64,000 nucleotides of DNA. Source: Pseudoalteromonas sp. T1lg75. GTDB taxonomy: Bacteria; Pseudomonadota; Gammaproteobacteria; Enterobacterales; Alteromonadaceae. Below, piece after piece: positions 9,834 to 17,147 of this stretch (position 1 is the stretch's first letter; each line of letters begins with the position of its first letter). Where the stretch lies: assembly GCF_002964705.1 (NCBI RefSeq), contig NZ_PQCD01000049.1:452323-516322 (forward strand), written 5' to 3'. Made by a program: the position numbers and the translations under genes. Under the pieces are notes generated by a model, which was not told the origin of the DNA, ran no database searches, and was given only the letters and a program-made list of their open reading frames with translations.

Positions 9834-9859
9834 AAAAAGCCCCAATTGGGGCTTTTTTT
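9834..9859 (+). terminator. Terminator of the TonB operon
   Basis: AAAAGCCCC-AATT-GGGGCTTTT stem-loop followed by a T-run, 17 bases after the TPR gene. The A-run on its left also lets it work on the other strand. Confidence 0.92.
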
Positions 9860-9895
9860 ATATTTAAAAAACTAAATAACAGCGTTGAGCAGATT

Positions 9896-10876
9896 ATGAT
9901 CAAGCGAATTTTATCCGTGGCGTTAGTATTCTTGGCGGGGTGTTCCGATGCGCCGAATTTAAATTCTGAGCAAGCCATTGCGGCCTTACAACAGCTTAAT
10001 GCCAGGCTCAGCGGCGAAAAGGGCGATGCCAGCCAGCCTTGGCCCTACACTCCGGAGTACCTGAAGCAACGCCACGATATTTATAATGCCATCGCACGTT
10101 CGCAGTTAACTCCTAACCAAGCGCAAACCCTGGATTACCTGATCACCGAAGAGCGTTTTGTGCGTCGCTATCAGCCCTGGCCGTTAGCGGCAAAAATTGA
10201 TGCCAGTTCGGCGTTTTTTCAAGATCCTCTGTGGCAAGAAGGCTTAGCAAAATGGCTGCGCTTTGTTGAGCAGGCCTTAGAGCAAGGGCAGCAAAGTAAG
10301 ATTTACCTCAATGCCGTGGAAATGGCGCACATACAGGCTCAGCTAGGGCAGATTAAAACACAGAGCACAGTGCCGGTGCTTAACAGTGCTATCGCTAGCT
10401 TGGAGACGTATTTAAGCCGTTATATGCCGCGTAATCAACTGGGTTTGGGTCAGTTGCCCAATGGCGCACAGTGGTATCAAGCGAAGATTAATTATTACAG
10501 TAATCAGGTACGCTCTCCCATTCAGTGGTACACCCATATCCTAGGCGAGCAAAAGGGCCTTAAAGGGCTGAACGTACAGCCATTGCCAGAGCATGAGGGT
10601 GCTAAAATAATGCCAGACCTGGATTGGCGGCAAAGTTATGGTGACCTAAGGGGATGGGCTAAGGCACAGCAGTTAACGCCGTCTCAGCGCTATATGGCGC
10701 TGATTTGGATGGAAGTTGACCTGGGTGTACATGCGCAAATGTGGAGTGAGCAGTTTGCCTATACGGCTTTGGCTAATAAAGGAATAGATGCTGGGGGGGC
10801 AACGCGCATCTTGATGCAGGTATTGGCCCACCCAGGACAGAGTTTTATCTATGCTGATGCGGTTAACGCGCCTTGA
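9896..10876 (+). CDS. Lipoprotein of unknown function
   Basis: A 326-residue protein starting MIKRILSVALVFLAGC, a lipoprotein signal with lipobox LAGC (Cys16). Ser at +2 predicts outer-membrane sorting. The remainder is helical and rich in W, Q and L (for example ERFVRRYQPWPLAAKI and LPNGAQWYQAKINYY). I do not recognise the family, so no function is offered. It stands alone between the TonB operon terminator and a convergent gene, overlapping the latter by 14 bases at the 3' ends. Confidence 0.75.
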   Translation: MIKRILSVALVFLAGCSDAPNLNSEQAIAALQQLNARLSGEKGDASQPWPYTPEYLKQRHDIYNAIARSQLTPNQAQTLDYLITEERFVRRYQPWPLAAKIDASSAFFQDPLWQEGLAKWLRFVEQALEQGQQSKIYLNAVEMAHIQAQLGQIKTQSTVPVLNSAIASLETYLSRYMPRNQLGLGQLPNGAQWYQAKINYYSNQVRSPIQWYTHILGEQKGLKGLNVQPLPEHEGAKIMPDLDWRQSYGDLRGWAKAQQLTPSQRYMALIWMEVDLGVHAQMWSEQFAYTALANKGIDAGGATRILMQVLAHPGQSFIYADAVNAP

Positions 10877-11219
10877 GGTGAATTTCGCACTGTTGGCAGC
10901 GTTGGGTGGTGACGTCTTCCACAAGACGTGCCGCCTCAATGGGTTCTTCACAATCGCTGCAAAAGCCGAAGAGCCCCAAATCAAATTGGCACTGGGTTGC
11001 CTCAAGGCGTTCCAGCTTATCTACCAAATCCTTGTAAGTGGGTCCGGATTTATCGCGAAGGTGTGCCACCCAGTCCCACTCCGGGTGTGCTGCCAAGGTT
11101 TGATATAGCTCGTTTTCATGGCTGAGGGTGGAGTAGCGCAGGCGGTTTAATAGCTCTTCGCGTACTTGCGAAAGCAACACCTCTACTTTCGATTCAAAGT
11201 CGAGCGTCTCGATGGTCAT
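10863..11219 (-). CDS. TraR/DksA-family zinc-finger protein
   Basis: A 118-residue cytoplasmic protein with an N-terminal coiled coil and a C-terminal four-cysteine zinc finger: CSDC, 17 residues, CQQC, preceded by LGLFGFC. The spacing matches DksA-like proteins, which bind the RNA polymerase secondary channel. It is shorter than DksA (about 150 residues) and is probably one of the accessory DksA-like paralogues. I start at ATG 11219 (MTIETLDF); an in-frame GTG at 11231 is the alternative. Its 3' end overlaps the convergent lipoprotein gene. Confidence 0.82.
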   Translation of the reverse strand: MTIETLDFESKVEVLLSQVREELLNRLRYSTLSHENELYQTLAAHPEWDWVAHLRDKSGPTYKDLVDKLERLEATQCQFDLGLFGFCSDCEEPIEAARLVEDVTTQRCQQCEIHLKAR

Positions 11220-11314
11220 GACACAGTCCACTGTTAACTTAGGTAGCTATTATTGTGGCCAGTAAATGGCTGAGTCGATATGACCGTGATCAACTAAAGG
11301 CGAAAAAGAGTGAG

Positions 11315-11538
11315 TTATACCAATTCACTTAAGTAGCTAATCTGTTTATTCTTGCGGTTAAATTCATCCATGAAGCTTGGTTACATCGCGCATCCATGCG
11401 CTCACCTCGCTAAGCTGCGAAGCATTGCTTTGATCTTGCTCGCCTATGTAGAGTAACTACATAAGGAAAATTCGCCTTGTTATCACATCATTTACCCAGC
11501 GCTATCTCTGATCACATACTTAACATAATTGGTATTAC
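11315..11538. mobile_element. MITE-like element with long imperfect terminal inverted repeats
   Basis: The left end (11315-11344) begins TTATACCAATT and continues with TTAAGTA and ATCTG. The right end (11509-11538), read in reverse, begins TAATACCAATT and continues with TTAAGTA and GATCAG. The two ends match over about 30 bases with a few mismatches. The interior (about 165 bases) codes for nothing. A small non-coding element with long terminal repeats between dusC and an unrelated gene fits a MITE or similar dispersed repeat. This also accounts for the gene-free stretch 11220-11534. The right end covers the dusC stop codon. Confidence 0.65.
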
Positions 11539-12494
11539 GCTTGCTCACTATGGTGTTTTAATACAGCTAATACTTCGTCTTTATCATGCAGGCGGCGGAT
11601 GTCTTCGAACAAGGCGTCGGCCTGGCCATAGGTGCGTTTTAAATAACCCAGCCACTGTTTTGTGCGATTGGCGAAGTAGCGTTTCGACATCTGCTCATCG
11701 TCATGCATGGACGAGTGCACGATATGATAGATAACATCATGCCAGCTTAGGTGGCGATGGGTTTGCCCCGAATCTTCTGCTTTAATCCAGGCCGCTAAAT
11801 CTGGCATAGCCAGGGCGCCGCGGCCCAGCATCAGATGCTGACATTGGCTTTGCGCTCGTGCGTTAAGGGCATCATTAAGATCCCAAATTTCACCGTTGGC
11901 GACCACTTCCATATTTGTATTTCTTGCCAGCAGAGGGGCAATCTTGTCCCAGTAGGCTGGCGGACGGTAGCCGTCGCGTTTGGTGCGTGCATGAATGGCA
12001 ATACCATCGGCTTTGGCTTGCGCCACCGCATCGAAAATTTCGCTGCTTAAGGAGTCATCGTCAAATCCCAGTCGGACCTTAGCGGTAACAATATGCTCAT
12101 TATCAACGGCATCACGCACCGCCTTGACGATTTGATAGACTTGCTCCGGCTCTTTCAAAAGCACGGCGCCACCCTTACTTTTATTCACGGTTTTCGCAGG
12201 ACAGCCAAAATTCAGATCAATCCCATGAGAGCCTAAGGCAACGGCTTTGACGGCGTTTTCGGCTAAATAGTGAGGGTCTTGCCCAAGTAACTGGATACGC
12301 ACGGGAGTACCCGAACGGGTAAAGCCACCGTTGTGTAGTTCCGGGCAATAGCGCATAAACACGCGGCGCGGCAAACGTTGATTAACGACACGAACAAACT
12401 CGGTCACACATAGATCGAAGCCACCAATGTCGGTCAGCAGCTGGCGCATTTTAAAATCTACAACGCCTTCCATGGGTGCGAGGATAAGTTTCAT
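11535..12494 (-). CDS. dusC: tRNA-dihydrouridine(16) synthase DusC
   Basis: A 319-residue FMN enzyme that reduces uridine to dihydrouridine in tRNA. Dus motifs in order: MKLILAPMEGVVD (FMN site), TEFVRV (DusC type), PVRIQLLGQDP, GIDLNFGCPAKTVNKSKGGAVLL with the catalytic Cys, AKVRLGF, GIAIHARTKRDGY, ANGEIWD and MLGRGALAMPDL. The TEFVR and HARTK variants favour DusC over DusA or DusB. The last codons and the TAA lie inside the right repeat of the adjacent MITE-like element, so its insertion may have replaced the original C-terminus. Confidence 0.93.
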   Translation of the reverse strand: MKLILAPMEGVVDFKMRQLLTDIGGFDLCVTEFVRVVNQRLPRRVFMRYCPELHNGGFTRSGTPVRIQLLGQDPHYLAENAVKAVALGSHGIDLNFGCPAKTVNKSKGGAVLLKEPEQVYQIVKAVRDAVDNEHIVTAKVRLGFDDDSLSSEIFDAVAQAKADGIAIHARTKRDGYRPPAYWDKIAPLLARNTNMEVVANGEIWDLNDALNARAQSQCQHLMLGRGALAMPDLAAWIKAEDSGQTHRHLSWHDVIYHIVHSSMHDDEQMSKRYFANRTKQWLGYLKRTYGQADALFEDIRRLHDKDEVLAVLKHHSEQA

Positions 12495-12546
12495 GTTTGA
12501 CCTTATGGGAAATTTTGGCCGCGTATTCTAACCTGAACTAGGCTAT

Positions 12547-12565
12547 TGATAAAATAGCATTATCA
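12547..12565. promoter_or_regulatory. Palindromic operator candidate between dusC and hvfA
   Basis: TGATAA and TTATCA are inverted around 7 bases, 116 bases before the hvfA start and 53 bases before the dusC start. The spacing does not fit a Fur box. Closer to hvfA, a GTCTA motif at about 12638-12642 could be the -10 of an ECF sigma promoter, but no clear -35 was found. Both assignments are tentative. Confidence 0.25.
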
Positions 12566-12680
12566 GTTCATATTTAAGTCTGTGATCTGATTAAAAAAAT
12601 AATCTAGCATTAGTGAAAGCATCCGCCGCAAGGTCGGGTCTACTTAATTTGACAGCTACTAACACAGAGAGAGCAAGAGC

Positions 12681-13202
12681 ATGAACACATTAAAGAAAAA
12701 TTCAATTGCATTGACCCTTGGCGCGGTTGTTGCCGGTGGTGCTGCAATGACAGCTACCGATGCCCAGGCTAATCCATTTGAAATGCAAGAAATGGTAGCC
12801 GGTTATCAGCTAGACGCCGGTGAAGGTAAGTGCGGTGAAGGTAAGACCGAAAAAGAAGGTCGCTGCGGTGAAGCTAAAAAAGCCGAGAAAGAAGGTAAGT
12901 GCGGCGAAGGCAAGTGCGGCGAAGGTAAAGCCAAGAAAGAAGGTAAGTGTGGCGAAGGCAAATGCGGTGAAGGCAAAGCCAAAAAAGAAGGTAAGTGCGG
13001 CGAAGGCAAATGCGGTGAAGGCAAAGCCAAAAAAGAAGGTAAGTGTGGCGAAGGCAAATGCGGTGAAGGCAAAGCCAAAAAAGAAGGTAAGTGTGGCGAA
13101 GGCAAGTGCGGTGAAGGCAAAGCCAAAAAAGGTGAGAAAGAAGGCAAATGCGGTGAAGGTAAAGCCGAGAAAGAAGGTAAATGTGGCGGCCACAGCGCAT
13201 AA
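12681..13202 (+). CDS. hvfA: HvfA-like RiPP precursor with 13 EGKCG motifs
   Basis: A 173-residue secreted low-complexity protein. A signal peptide ends near residue 30 (TDAQA before NPFEM), and a short leader (about 31-47) follows. The remainder is built almost wholly of EGKCG motifs separated by EGKAKK linkers: 13 exact copies plus one EGRCG, giving 14 cysteines. The five central units of 16 residues are tandem copies. In Haemophilus influenzae HvfA, the cysteine of EGKCG is converted by HvfB/HvfC into an oxazolone/thioamide pair that binds copper. The adjacent DUF692 and DUF2063 genes make the same chemistry likely here. The start follows GAGAGAGCAAGAGC. The export signal suggests a periplasmic or secreted metal binder. 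Confidence 0.88.
   Translation: MNTLKKNSIALTLGAVVAGGAAMTATDAQANPFEMQEMVAGYQLDAGEGKCGEGKTEKEGRCGEAKKAEKEGKCGEGKCGEGKAKKEGKCGEGKCGEGKAKKEGKCGEGKCGEGKAKKEGKCGEGKCGEGKAKKEGKCGEGKCGEGKAKKGEKEGKCGEGKAEKEGKCGGHSA
12891..13130 (+). repeat. Five tandem 48-bp repeats inside hvfA
   Basis: Five units of exactly 48 bases, each encoding EGKCGEGKCGEGKAKK, differ only at synonymous third positions (for example TGC/TGT, AAG/AAA, GGC/GGT). The lack of amino-acid change shows selection on the peptide motif. Such arrays can grow or shrink by slippage or recombination, so copy number may vary between strains. Confidence 0.95.
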
Positions 13203-13228
13203 GCATTGAGACCGAGTCAAAACCTATG

Positions 13229-13252
13229 CAAGCCGCCGTCACACGCGGCTTG
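13229..13252 (+). terminator. Hairpin between hvfA and hvfB, possible attenuator
   Basis: CAAGCCGC and GCGGCTTG form an 8-bp stem around an 8-base loop, 27 bases after the hvfA stop and 30 before the hvfB start. The following bases (TGTGTTTA) are a poor T-run. It could lower readthrough, or protect the precursor mRNA, so that more precursor than enzyme is made. Confidence 0.5.
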
Positions 13253-13281
13253 TGTGTTTAGGAATACCTAAGGAGTACGTG

Positions 13282-14127
13282 ATGAAAACCTGTGCCACAG
13301 AGATAGGTAATGTTGGCCTTGGGCTACGTCGCGAAATGGTTGACGATATGCTCACCCATATTCCCGAGCAAATTGGCTTTATGGAAGTGGCGCCTGAAAA
13401 TTGGTTACCCTTTGGTGGCAAGCTGGGTAAACAGTTTAAAGCCTTGACCGAGCGCCACCCCTTTATTTGTCATGGCCTTTCCTTATCGATAGGCTCGCCC
13501 GATCCTCTGGACATCGATTTTATCAAAGCCCTGAAACGCTTCTTTGATGAGCATAATATTCGAATGTACAGCGAGCACTTAAGTTATTGCTCCGCTGGCG
13601 GCCATATGTATGATCTGATGCCCATTCCCTTCACCGGTGATTCGGTTGATTATGTCGCGGCGCGCATTCGCCAGGTGCAGGATATTTTAGAGCGACCGCT
13701 TATCATGGAAAATGTCTCTTATTATGGTGCTCCGGGACAAGAAATGACCGAACTGGAGTTTACCAAGGAGGTATTGGCGGCGGCCGATTGTCAGCTCTTA
13801 CTCGACGTTAATAATATCTATGTTAACTCTGTCAACCACGGTTATGATGCCAGTGCATTCCTCGGAGATCTGCCCAGCGAGCGGATCGCCTATATTCATG
13901 TGGCCGGTCACTATAATGAAGCGGACGATTTAATTGTCGATACTCATGGCGCCGATGTGATAGACCCAGTGTGGCAGTTGTTACAGCAGGCCTATGAATG
14001 CCATGGCGTGCACCCAACCTTGCTTGAGCGTGATTTTAATATCCCGCCCTTGCCACAGTTAATAACCGAGCTCGATACCATAGCCGAGCTGCAACAGCCT
14101 TTTTTAGTTAATCAGCAGCGAGCCTAA
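13282..14127 (+). CDS. hvfB: DUF692 multinuclear iron oxidase (HvfB-like)
   Basis: A 281-residue TIM-barrel enzyme of the DUF692/MNIO family, which uses a multi-iron centre to modify cysteine in RiPP precursors. Family hallmarks in order: GVGL-like VGLGLRRE, FMEVAPENW, CHGLSLSIGS, YSEHLSYC, MENVSYY, LLLDVNNIYVNSVNHG, YIHVAGH, DTHGADV and TLLERDFNIP; the His, Glu, Asp and Asn residues in these blocks are likely metal ligands. I start at ATG 13282, which follows AAGGAG by six bases; an in-frame GTG at 13252 lacks such a site. It follows the precursor gene and is two bases from the partner gene. Confidence 0.93.
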   Translation: MKTCATEIGNVGLGLRREMVDDMLTHIPEQIGFMEVAPENWLPFGGKLGKQFKALTERHPFICHGLSLSIGSPDPLDIDFIKALKRFFDEHNIRMYSEHLSYCSAGGHMYDLMPIPFTGDSVDYVAARIRQVQDILERPLIMENVSYYGAPGQEMTELEFTKEVLAAADCQLLLDVNNIYVNSVNHGYDASAFLGDLPSERIAYIHVAGHYNEADDLIVDTHGADVIDPVWQLLQQAYECHGVHPTLLERDFNIPPLPQLITELDTIAELQQPFLVNQQRA

Positions 14128-14129
14128 AG

Positions 14130-14870
14130 ATGCAGTTTAAACAGGTGCAAAAGCAATTCAGTGATTATATTCGCGATCCAGAGGCCAATCCCAAGCCCGA
14201 GGATATCGAAGAGCGACGCATGAAAATCTACCGAGAGCTGTTTTTCAATAACGTCAACGGCTTTTTAGAAAGTGGTTTCCCGGTATTGCATAGCCTTTAT
14301 AAACCGCAGCAGTGGCAACAGCTGGTACGCACCTTTTTTGCGCACCACCAGGCGCAATCCCCATACTTTCTCGATATCTCAAAAGAGTTTGTGCATTTTT
14401 TAGCTCAAGAGTATACGCCTCGGGCCAGCGATCCCGCTTTTTTACTTGAGCTGGCGCACTATGAATGGGTCGAACTTGCCGTAGCCACCGCTAAGGTGCA
14501 GGGCACTTATCGCGCTATTTGTGTCATCACCGATGAGCCCATGTATTTTAGTGAATGTGCTCAGGTGGTGTGTTATCACTATCCGGTGCAAACCATTTCC
14601 ATTGATAATCAACCGGACGCGCCGGATGAGGTGCCCAGTTATATTTGTGTCTATCGTGATAGAGATGATGAGGTGCAGTTTTTAGCGCTCAATGGCATGA
14701 CGGCACTGTTGCTCGACATCCTTAGTAAGCATCCTGGGATTACCCTTAAGACCTTGTGTACCTTGGTTAAGCAGCATGCTCCTAGCTTTGGTGAAGAACA
14801 ATTGCAAGCCGGGGCGCAGCAGATCCTTACCGACTTAGCCCAAAGAAGCATAGTGCTAACGCTGGATTGA
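14130..14870 (+). CDS. hvfC: DUF2063 RiPP partner protein (HvfC-like)
   Basis: A 246-residue protein with an N-terminal DUF2063 domain (FSDYIRDP, RMKIYRELFFNNVNGFLESGFPVLHSL, VRTFFAHH, SPYFLDISKEFVHFL) and a C-terminal domain with HYPVQ and LLDIL segments. DUF2063 proteins pair with DUF692 enzymes and are thought to recognise the precursor leader and present it to the enzyme. The start lies two bases after the hvfB stop, so the two are co-translated. No DoxX-type fourth gene (hvfD) follows. Confidence 0.9.
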   Translation: MQFKQVQKQFSDYIRDPEANPKPEDIEERRMKIYRELFFNNVNGFLESGFPVLHSLYKPQQWQQLVRTFFAHHQAQSPYFLDISKEFVHFLAQEYTPRASDPAFLLELAHYEWVELAVATAKVQGTYRAICVITDEPMYFSECAQVVCYHYPVQTISIDNQPDAPDEVPSYICVYRDRDDEVQFLALNGMTALLLDILSKHPGITLKTLCTLVKQHAPSFGEEQLQAGAQQILTDLAQRSIVLTLD

Positions 14871-14928
14871 TAGCCAATATTAGATTACTATATGCGCCGT
14901 TTTTTGTCGTGTTTAAGAGGTAATTACA

Positions 14929-15054
14929 ATGGCGCATAAAGGTGATTTTAAAGACCCTTTCAACTTCAAATATTTCGTTGCATTTATCGCGGTATTCGCG
15001 GGCATTGGTTGCCTTAATGCAATTCTAGGTTGGGCCACTGCCATTTCAGCCTAA
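14929..15054 (+). CDS. 41-residue membrane peptide downstream of hvfC
   Basis: ATG at 14929 follows AAGAGGTAATTACA and reads 41 codons to TAA 15052. The N-terminus is polar (MAHKGDFKDPFNFKYF). One hydrophobic helix follows (about residues 17-38, with FVAFIAVFAGIGCLNAILGW). It ends just before a strong terminator and 58 bases after hvfC, so it is probably the last gene of the hvf transcript. I do not recognise the family. The good ribosome binding site and clean boundary support a real small protein; its link to the RiPP is inference. Confidence 0.65.
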   Translation: MAHKGDFKDPFNFKYFVAFIAVFAGIGCLNAILGWATAISA

Positions 15055-15067
15055 TCGAATATTTGCA

Positions 15068-15091
15068 CAAGGCCCCGTTAGGGGCTTTTTT
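15068..15091 (+). terminator. Terminator after the hvf cluster
   Basis: GGCCCC-GTTA-GGGGC stem followed by TTTTTT, between the 41-residue peptide gene and the convergent LD-carboxypeptidase gene. Confidence 0.85.
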
Positions 15092-15106
15092 GTGCCCGAA
15101 AAGTTG

Positions 15107-16156
15107 CTAGCTAAATACCGACTCGGCCAGGGTGATAGAGCCGGCATCGGCGTCGAGCGTGACTTGAGCGCCAACGGGTAAAATAAATTGTTGTTTTACA
15201 TGACCAATCATGGCGCCTCGATAGGCCGGTATTCCCAGTGGCTTAATATAATCCGCGAAAATTTCATCCAGGCTCAGCGAGCCGTAGCCGGCGCTAGGTG
15301 TGCACTGGTTGCAATCGCCAAAGACAAACCCAGCGATTTTATCCAGCGCCCCCATCAGCTTTAAGGTGCTCATCATTCTGTCGATACGATAGGGCGCTTC
15401 TTCTGTGTCTTCCAAGAATAAAATTGCTCCGTCAAAGCTCGGTAAATAGGGCGACCCCGCCAAAGCGGTCAGCACGGTAAGATTTCCGCCTACAAGGCGC
15501 CCAGATACTTTCCCCGGTGTGATTGTTTGTGTCAGATAATCGCGATTAACCAACTCATCCTCGCCACGAGGCAGATTCATATAGTGCATGCGCTGGCGCT
15601 GTTCGAACAGGCGCTGAAACTGCTGCACATTAAAGGGATCCCATTCGCTTGTGGCATTGGGGCCGTGGAAGCTGATCAAGCCCGTTTGTGCGAGCAGGGC
15701 GTTGTGCAGGGCGGTTATGTCCGAATAGCCCAAGAGGGGTTTGGGGTTTGCGGCGATGACGGGGTAATCGAGCAGGGGCAGCAGGCGCGCCGCGCCTGAG
15801 CCACCGCGCAAACAAAACAGAGCATCAACCTCGGGATCGGCGAATTGGGCGTTGAGATCCGCCGCTCGCTGAGCATCCGTTCCCGCCAAATGGCCGCGCC
15901 GAGCGAGTACATGCTCGGCCACTTTAACCTTATAGCCCAGGGCCTTTATTAGTTGTTGTGCTAGTAGCAAATCTTTGTGTTCTGCGGTGGCCGCAGAGGG
16001 GCTGACAAGGGCTATTGTGCCGCCTTTTTGCAGTGTCTTGGGCTTAATAACGCTTTGCGCCCCGAGTTTGGGAATGCCGATGGCCTGAGCCCCGGTACTG
16101 GCCATGAGGCCGATGCCAAGGAGGGAACAGGTTTTTAAAAAGGCGCGTTTGTTCAT
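15107..16156 (-). CDS. ldcA: LD-carboxypeptidase (peptidase family S66)
   Basis: A 349-residue enzyme that trims the terminal D-alanine from murein tetrapeptides (recycling) or acts on related LD-peptides. S66 features: VSPSAATAE near the N-terminus, CLRGGSGAARLLP, the nucleophile Ser in LGYSDITALH, SFHGPNA, GRLVGGNLT, the catalytic Glu region LFLEDTEEAPYRIDRM, and the His in GHVKQQ. An N-terminal export signal (MNKRAFLKTCSLLGIGLMAS, cleavage near AQA) makes this an exported form, unlike cytoplasmic E. coli LdcA. KRAFLK resembles but does not match a Tat motif. The gene stands alone. Confidence 0.88.
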   Translation of the reverse strand: MNKRAFLKTCSLLGIGLMASTGAQAIGIPKLGAQSVIKPKTLQKGGTIALVSPSAATAEHKDLLLAQQLIKALGYKVKVAEHVLARRGHLAGTDAQRAADLNAQFADPEVDALFCLRGGSGAARLLPLLDYPVIAANPKPLLGYSDITALHNALLAQTGLISFHGPNATSEWDPFNVQQFQRLFEQRQRMHYMNLPRGEDELVNRDYLTQTITPGKVSGRLVGGNLTVLTALAGSPYLPSFDGAILFLEDTEEAPYRIDRMMSTLKLMGALDKIAGFVFGDCNQCTPSAGYGSLSLDEIFADYIKPLGIPAYRGAMIGHVKQQFILPVGAQVTLDADAGSITLAESVFS

Positions 16157-16266
16157 TTATCTACCTCATAAGCGATCAGACTAGGGTTAACGACCCTATG
16201 ATTACCGCAGCGAAGTAAATATTTCAAACTTTATAGGTGAGGTGGAATAAAGTAGTTGGGGAGGGA

Positions 16267-16291
16267 AAGCCTTCACCGTCAGTGAAGGCTT
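16267..16291 (-). terminator. Terminator-like hairpin after dapD
   Basis: AAGCCTTCAC and GTGAAGGCTT form a 10-bp stem with a 5-base loop just past the dapD stop. The following T-run on the minus strand is short (TTT, then CCCTCCCC), so termination strength is uncertain. Confidence 0.6.
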
Positions 16292-16300
16292 ATACAGGAC

Positions 16301-17125
16301 TTATTCTACGCCGCGTAATAGGGCGTTAACACCGACTTTTTCGCGAGTCTGCTGGTCGACCTTTTTCACGATAATGGCGGCATACAGGCTGTGGCTTCCG
16401 TCTTTGCTTGGAATGGAGCCTGGAACCACCACCGCACCGGCAGGCACTCGGCCATAATGGATTTGGCCCGTTTCGCGGTCATAAATTCGGGTGCTTTGTG
16501 AAATGTACACACCCATAGAGATCACCGCACCTTCCTCGACTATCACCCCTTCCACGATTTCCGAACGTGCGCCGATAAAGCAGTTGTCTTCGATAATGGT
16601 GGGGTTGGCCTGCAGTGGCTCTAGCACGCCGCCGATGCCCACACCGCCTGAAAGGTGAACGTTTTTACCAATTTGTGCACATGAGCCTACCGTAGCCCAG
16701 GTATCAACCATGGTGCCGTCATCAACGTAGGCGCCGATATTGGTGTAAGAAGGCATCAATACCACGTTTTTACCTATATAACTGCCTTTACGAGCTACCG
16801 CATTTGGCACCACGCGCATGCCCTCTTGTTGGAATTGCTCCGGCGTGTAATCGGCAAACTTAAGCGGTACCTTGTCGTAATACTGATTAGCACCGTCGGC
16901 TAGAACCTGGTTGTCGCGAATACGAAACGATAGCAGTACCGCTTTTTTCAGCCACTGATGCACAACCCATTCGCCAGAGATCTTCTCGGCAACGCGGGCT
17001 TCACCCTTATCCAGGCGCTCAAGCACGGCGATAATGGCGTCTTTGACTTCACTCGATACGGTATTTGGGCTAATGGCGTCGCGGTTGTCCCACGCCTGCT
17101 CAATAATGGTTTTTAAATCTGCCAT
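16301..17125 (-). CDS. dapD: 2,3,4,5-tetrahydropyridine-2,6-dicarboxylate N-succinyltransferase
   Basis: A 274-residue cytoplasmic enzyme of the succinylase branch of lysine and meso-diaminopimelate synthesis. The N-terminal helical domain ends in [15 protein letters not shown]. The left-handed hexapeptide-repeat core includes [51 protein letters not shown] and [17 protein letters not shown]. Length and motifs match E. coli DapD (274 residues). GAGGATAAC precedes the ATG. It is the last gene of a map-glnD-dapD minus-strand operon. Confidence 0.97.
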   Translation of the reverse strand: MADLKTIIEQAWDNRDAISPNTVSSEVKDAIIAVLERLDKGEARVAEKISGEWVVHQWLKKAVLLSFRIRDNQVLADGANQYYDKVPLKFADYTPEQFQQEGMRVVPNAVARKGSYIGKNVVLMPSYTNIGAYVDDGTMVDTWATVGSCAQIGKNVHLSGGVGIGGVLEPLQANPTIIEDNCFIGARSEIVEGVIVEEGAVISMGVYISQSTRIYDRETGQIHYGRVPAGAVVVPGSIPSKDGSHSLYAAIIVKKVDQQTREKVGVNALLRGVE

Positions 17126-17147
17126 GTTATCCTCGTTAGTGCGCCGA

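Noticed and set aside
12547..12565. Fur box upstream of hvfA
   Set aside because: TGATAA and TTATCA are 7 bases apart, whereas the Fur palindrome needs about 3. I keep it only as an unassigned operator candidate.
12891..13130. Possible CRISPR array
   Set aside because: The 48-base units are contiguous with no unique spacers and encode a peptide repeat.
12806..13242. Long open frames on the minus strand and in another plus frame across hvfA
   Set aside because: They arise because the 48-base repeat is a multiple of three, which keeps all frames open. Their products are low-complexity and lack starts with ribosome binding sites.
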